Below are positions 5,551 through 6,109 of a DNA stretch of 6,109 nt, one piece after another; positions within the stretch are counted from its first letter, which is position 1, and each line of letters starts with the position of its first letter. The stretch lies in assembly GCA_003554665.1 (NCBI GenBank), contig PWGY01000058.1, forward strand, positions 1 to 6,109. Direction: 5' to 3'. The notes beneath the pieces were generated by a model. It saw only the letters and a list, made by a program, of their open reading frames with translations, was not told the origin of the DNA and made no database searches. A program made the position numbers and the translations under genes. The stretch is from Bacteroidales bacterium. Its GTDB lineage: Bacteria; Bacteroidota; Bacteroidia; Bacteroidales; UBA7960.

Positions 5551-6109
5551 ATGCAAAATAATAAGAAGAACGTAATCATTATCGGTGCCGCCGGCAGGGA
5601 TTTCCACAACTTCAATACCTACTTTCGTGGAAACGAGAACTACAATGTTGTAGCTTTCACCGCTGCCCAAATCCCCGATATTGACGGGAAGACCTATCCG
5701 AAGGAGCTCGCCGGCGACCTCTATCCTGAGGGCATTCCCATCCATGCCGAAGAGGATCTGACGGATCTCATTCACAAACACAATGTGGATGAATGCGTGT
5801 TCTCCTATAGTGACGTATCTTACAATCAGGTCATGAACCTGTCATCGGTAATCAATGCAGCCGGTGCTGATTTCAGGCTGCTGGGTCTTGACGCCACCAT
5901 GCTTAAGAGCAGCAAGCCGATCATTGCCACAGGGGCAGTGCGGACAGGTGGCGGAAAGAGTGAGGCCTCCCGGCGTATCATTGATGTGCTCAAGGCACAT
6001 GGCATCAAAGCAGTGGCCATTCGCCACCCCATGCCATACGGCGATCTGGTCAAACAGGCCGTACAACGTTTTGCCACCATCGACGACCTGAAAAAGCACG
6101 AGTGCACCA
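5551..6109 (+). CDS. Cyclic 2,3-diphosphoglycerate synthetase-family P-loop protein (N-terminal part)
   Basis: The frame is open from ATG 5551 to the window edge: 186 codons and one extra base, about 40% of the roughly 440-450 residues usual for the family. Key blocks are a Rossmann-like start VIIIGAAGRDFHNF (8-21), P-x-E-L-A-G-x-L-Y-P-E-G-I-P (50-63 with K at 51), F-S-Y-S-D-V-S (84-90), G-A-D-F-R-L-L-G (105-112), a deviant Walker A AVRTGGGKS (129-137), IRHPMPYGDL (158-167) and QAVQRFAT (169-176). In methanogenic archaea this family makes cyclic 2,3-diphosphoglycerate from 2,3-diphosphoglycerate and ATP. Bacterial homologues are often annotated only as GTPases, and their reaction is uncertain. 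The product should be cytoplasmic. The gene is divergent from the kinase and has its own strong promoter; nothing ties it to curli. The family call is firm, the substrate is not. Confidence 0.87.
   Translation, partial: MQNNKKNVIIIGAAGRDFHNFNTYFRGNENYNVVAFTAAQIPDIDGKTYPKELAGDLYPEGIPIHAEEDLTDLIHKHNVDECVFSYSDVSYNQVMNLSSVINAAGADFRLLGLDATMLKSSKPIIATGAVRTGGGKSEASRRIIDVLKAHGIKAVAIRHPMPYGDLVKQAVQRFATIDDLKKHECT

Noticed and set aside
5305..5781. - strand frame across the right-hand intergenic region
   Set aside because: It runs antisense through the conserved start of the diphosphoglycerate synthetase-family gene and its promoter.

Overview
The window looks like a chromosomal segment from a member of the Bacteroidota. 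Three things support this. The CsgG homologue is much longer than the proteobacterial one. A textbook Bacteroidota promoter (TTG, 19 nt, TATTTTTG) lies upstream of the last gene. None of the starts has a clear Shine-Dalgarno sequence; several are preceded by A-rich stretches instead. I cannot name a genus.

Positions 1-4065 are a curli (functional amyloid) biogenesis locus on the + strand. It begins with the last codons of a probable curlin-type subunit (stop at 81-83). Next is a CsgH-like periplasmic amyloid chaperone (165-611). A 462-bp non-coding gap follows, holding a perfect 18-bp inverted repeat (787-858) and a candidate promoter (864-894). The outer-membrane secretion-pore lipoprotein CsgG (1074-2474) carries an extra C-terminal domain of about 160 residues that reads like an eight-stranded beta-barrel. 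Last is a lipoprotein built from a carboxypeptidase-regulatory-like fold, an FN3-like domain and a TolB-type PD40 beta-propeller (2542-4065). In the curli (type VIII) pathway, CsgH-type chaperones keep curlin soluble in the periplasm and CsgG exports it. The propeller lipoprotein is probably an accessory surface or periplasmic factor, which is inference from position and domains. csgE and csgF are not in the window.

Positions 4040-5260 (- strand) encode a soluble sensor histidine kinase with an N-terminal SnoaL/NTF2-like domain. It converges on the lipoprotein gene and overlaps its 3' end by 26 bp. No response regulator is next to it inside the window.

Positions 5261-5550 are an AT-rich divergent intergenic region with promoters for both flanking genes; the one reading right is very convincing. 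Positions 5551-6109 are the first 186 codons of a cyclic 2,3-diphosphoglycerate synthetase-family P-loop protein that runs off the edge.

The most distinctive points are the barrel-like extension on CsgG, the propeller lipoprotein with an acidic export-like N-terminus next to a curli pore, and the SnoaL-histidine kinase fusion. No CRISPR array, tRNA, rRNA or transposase was seen.
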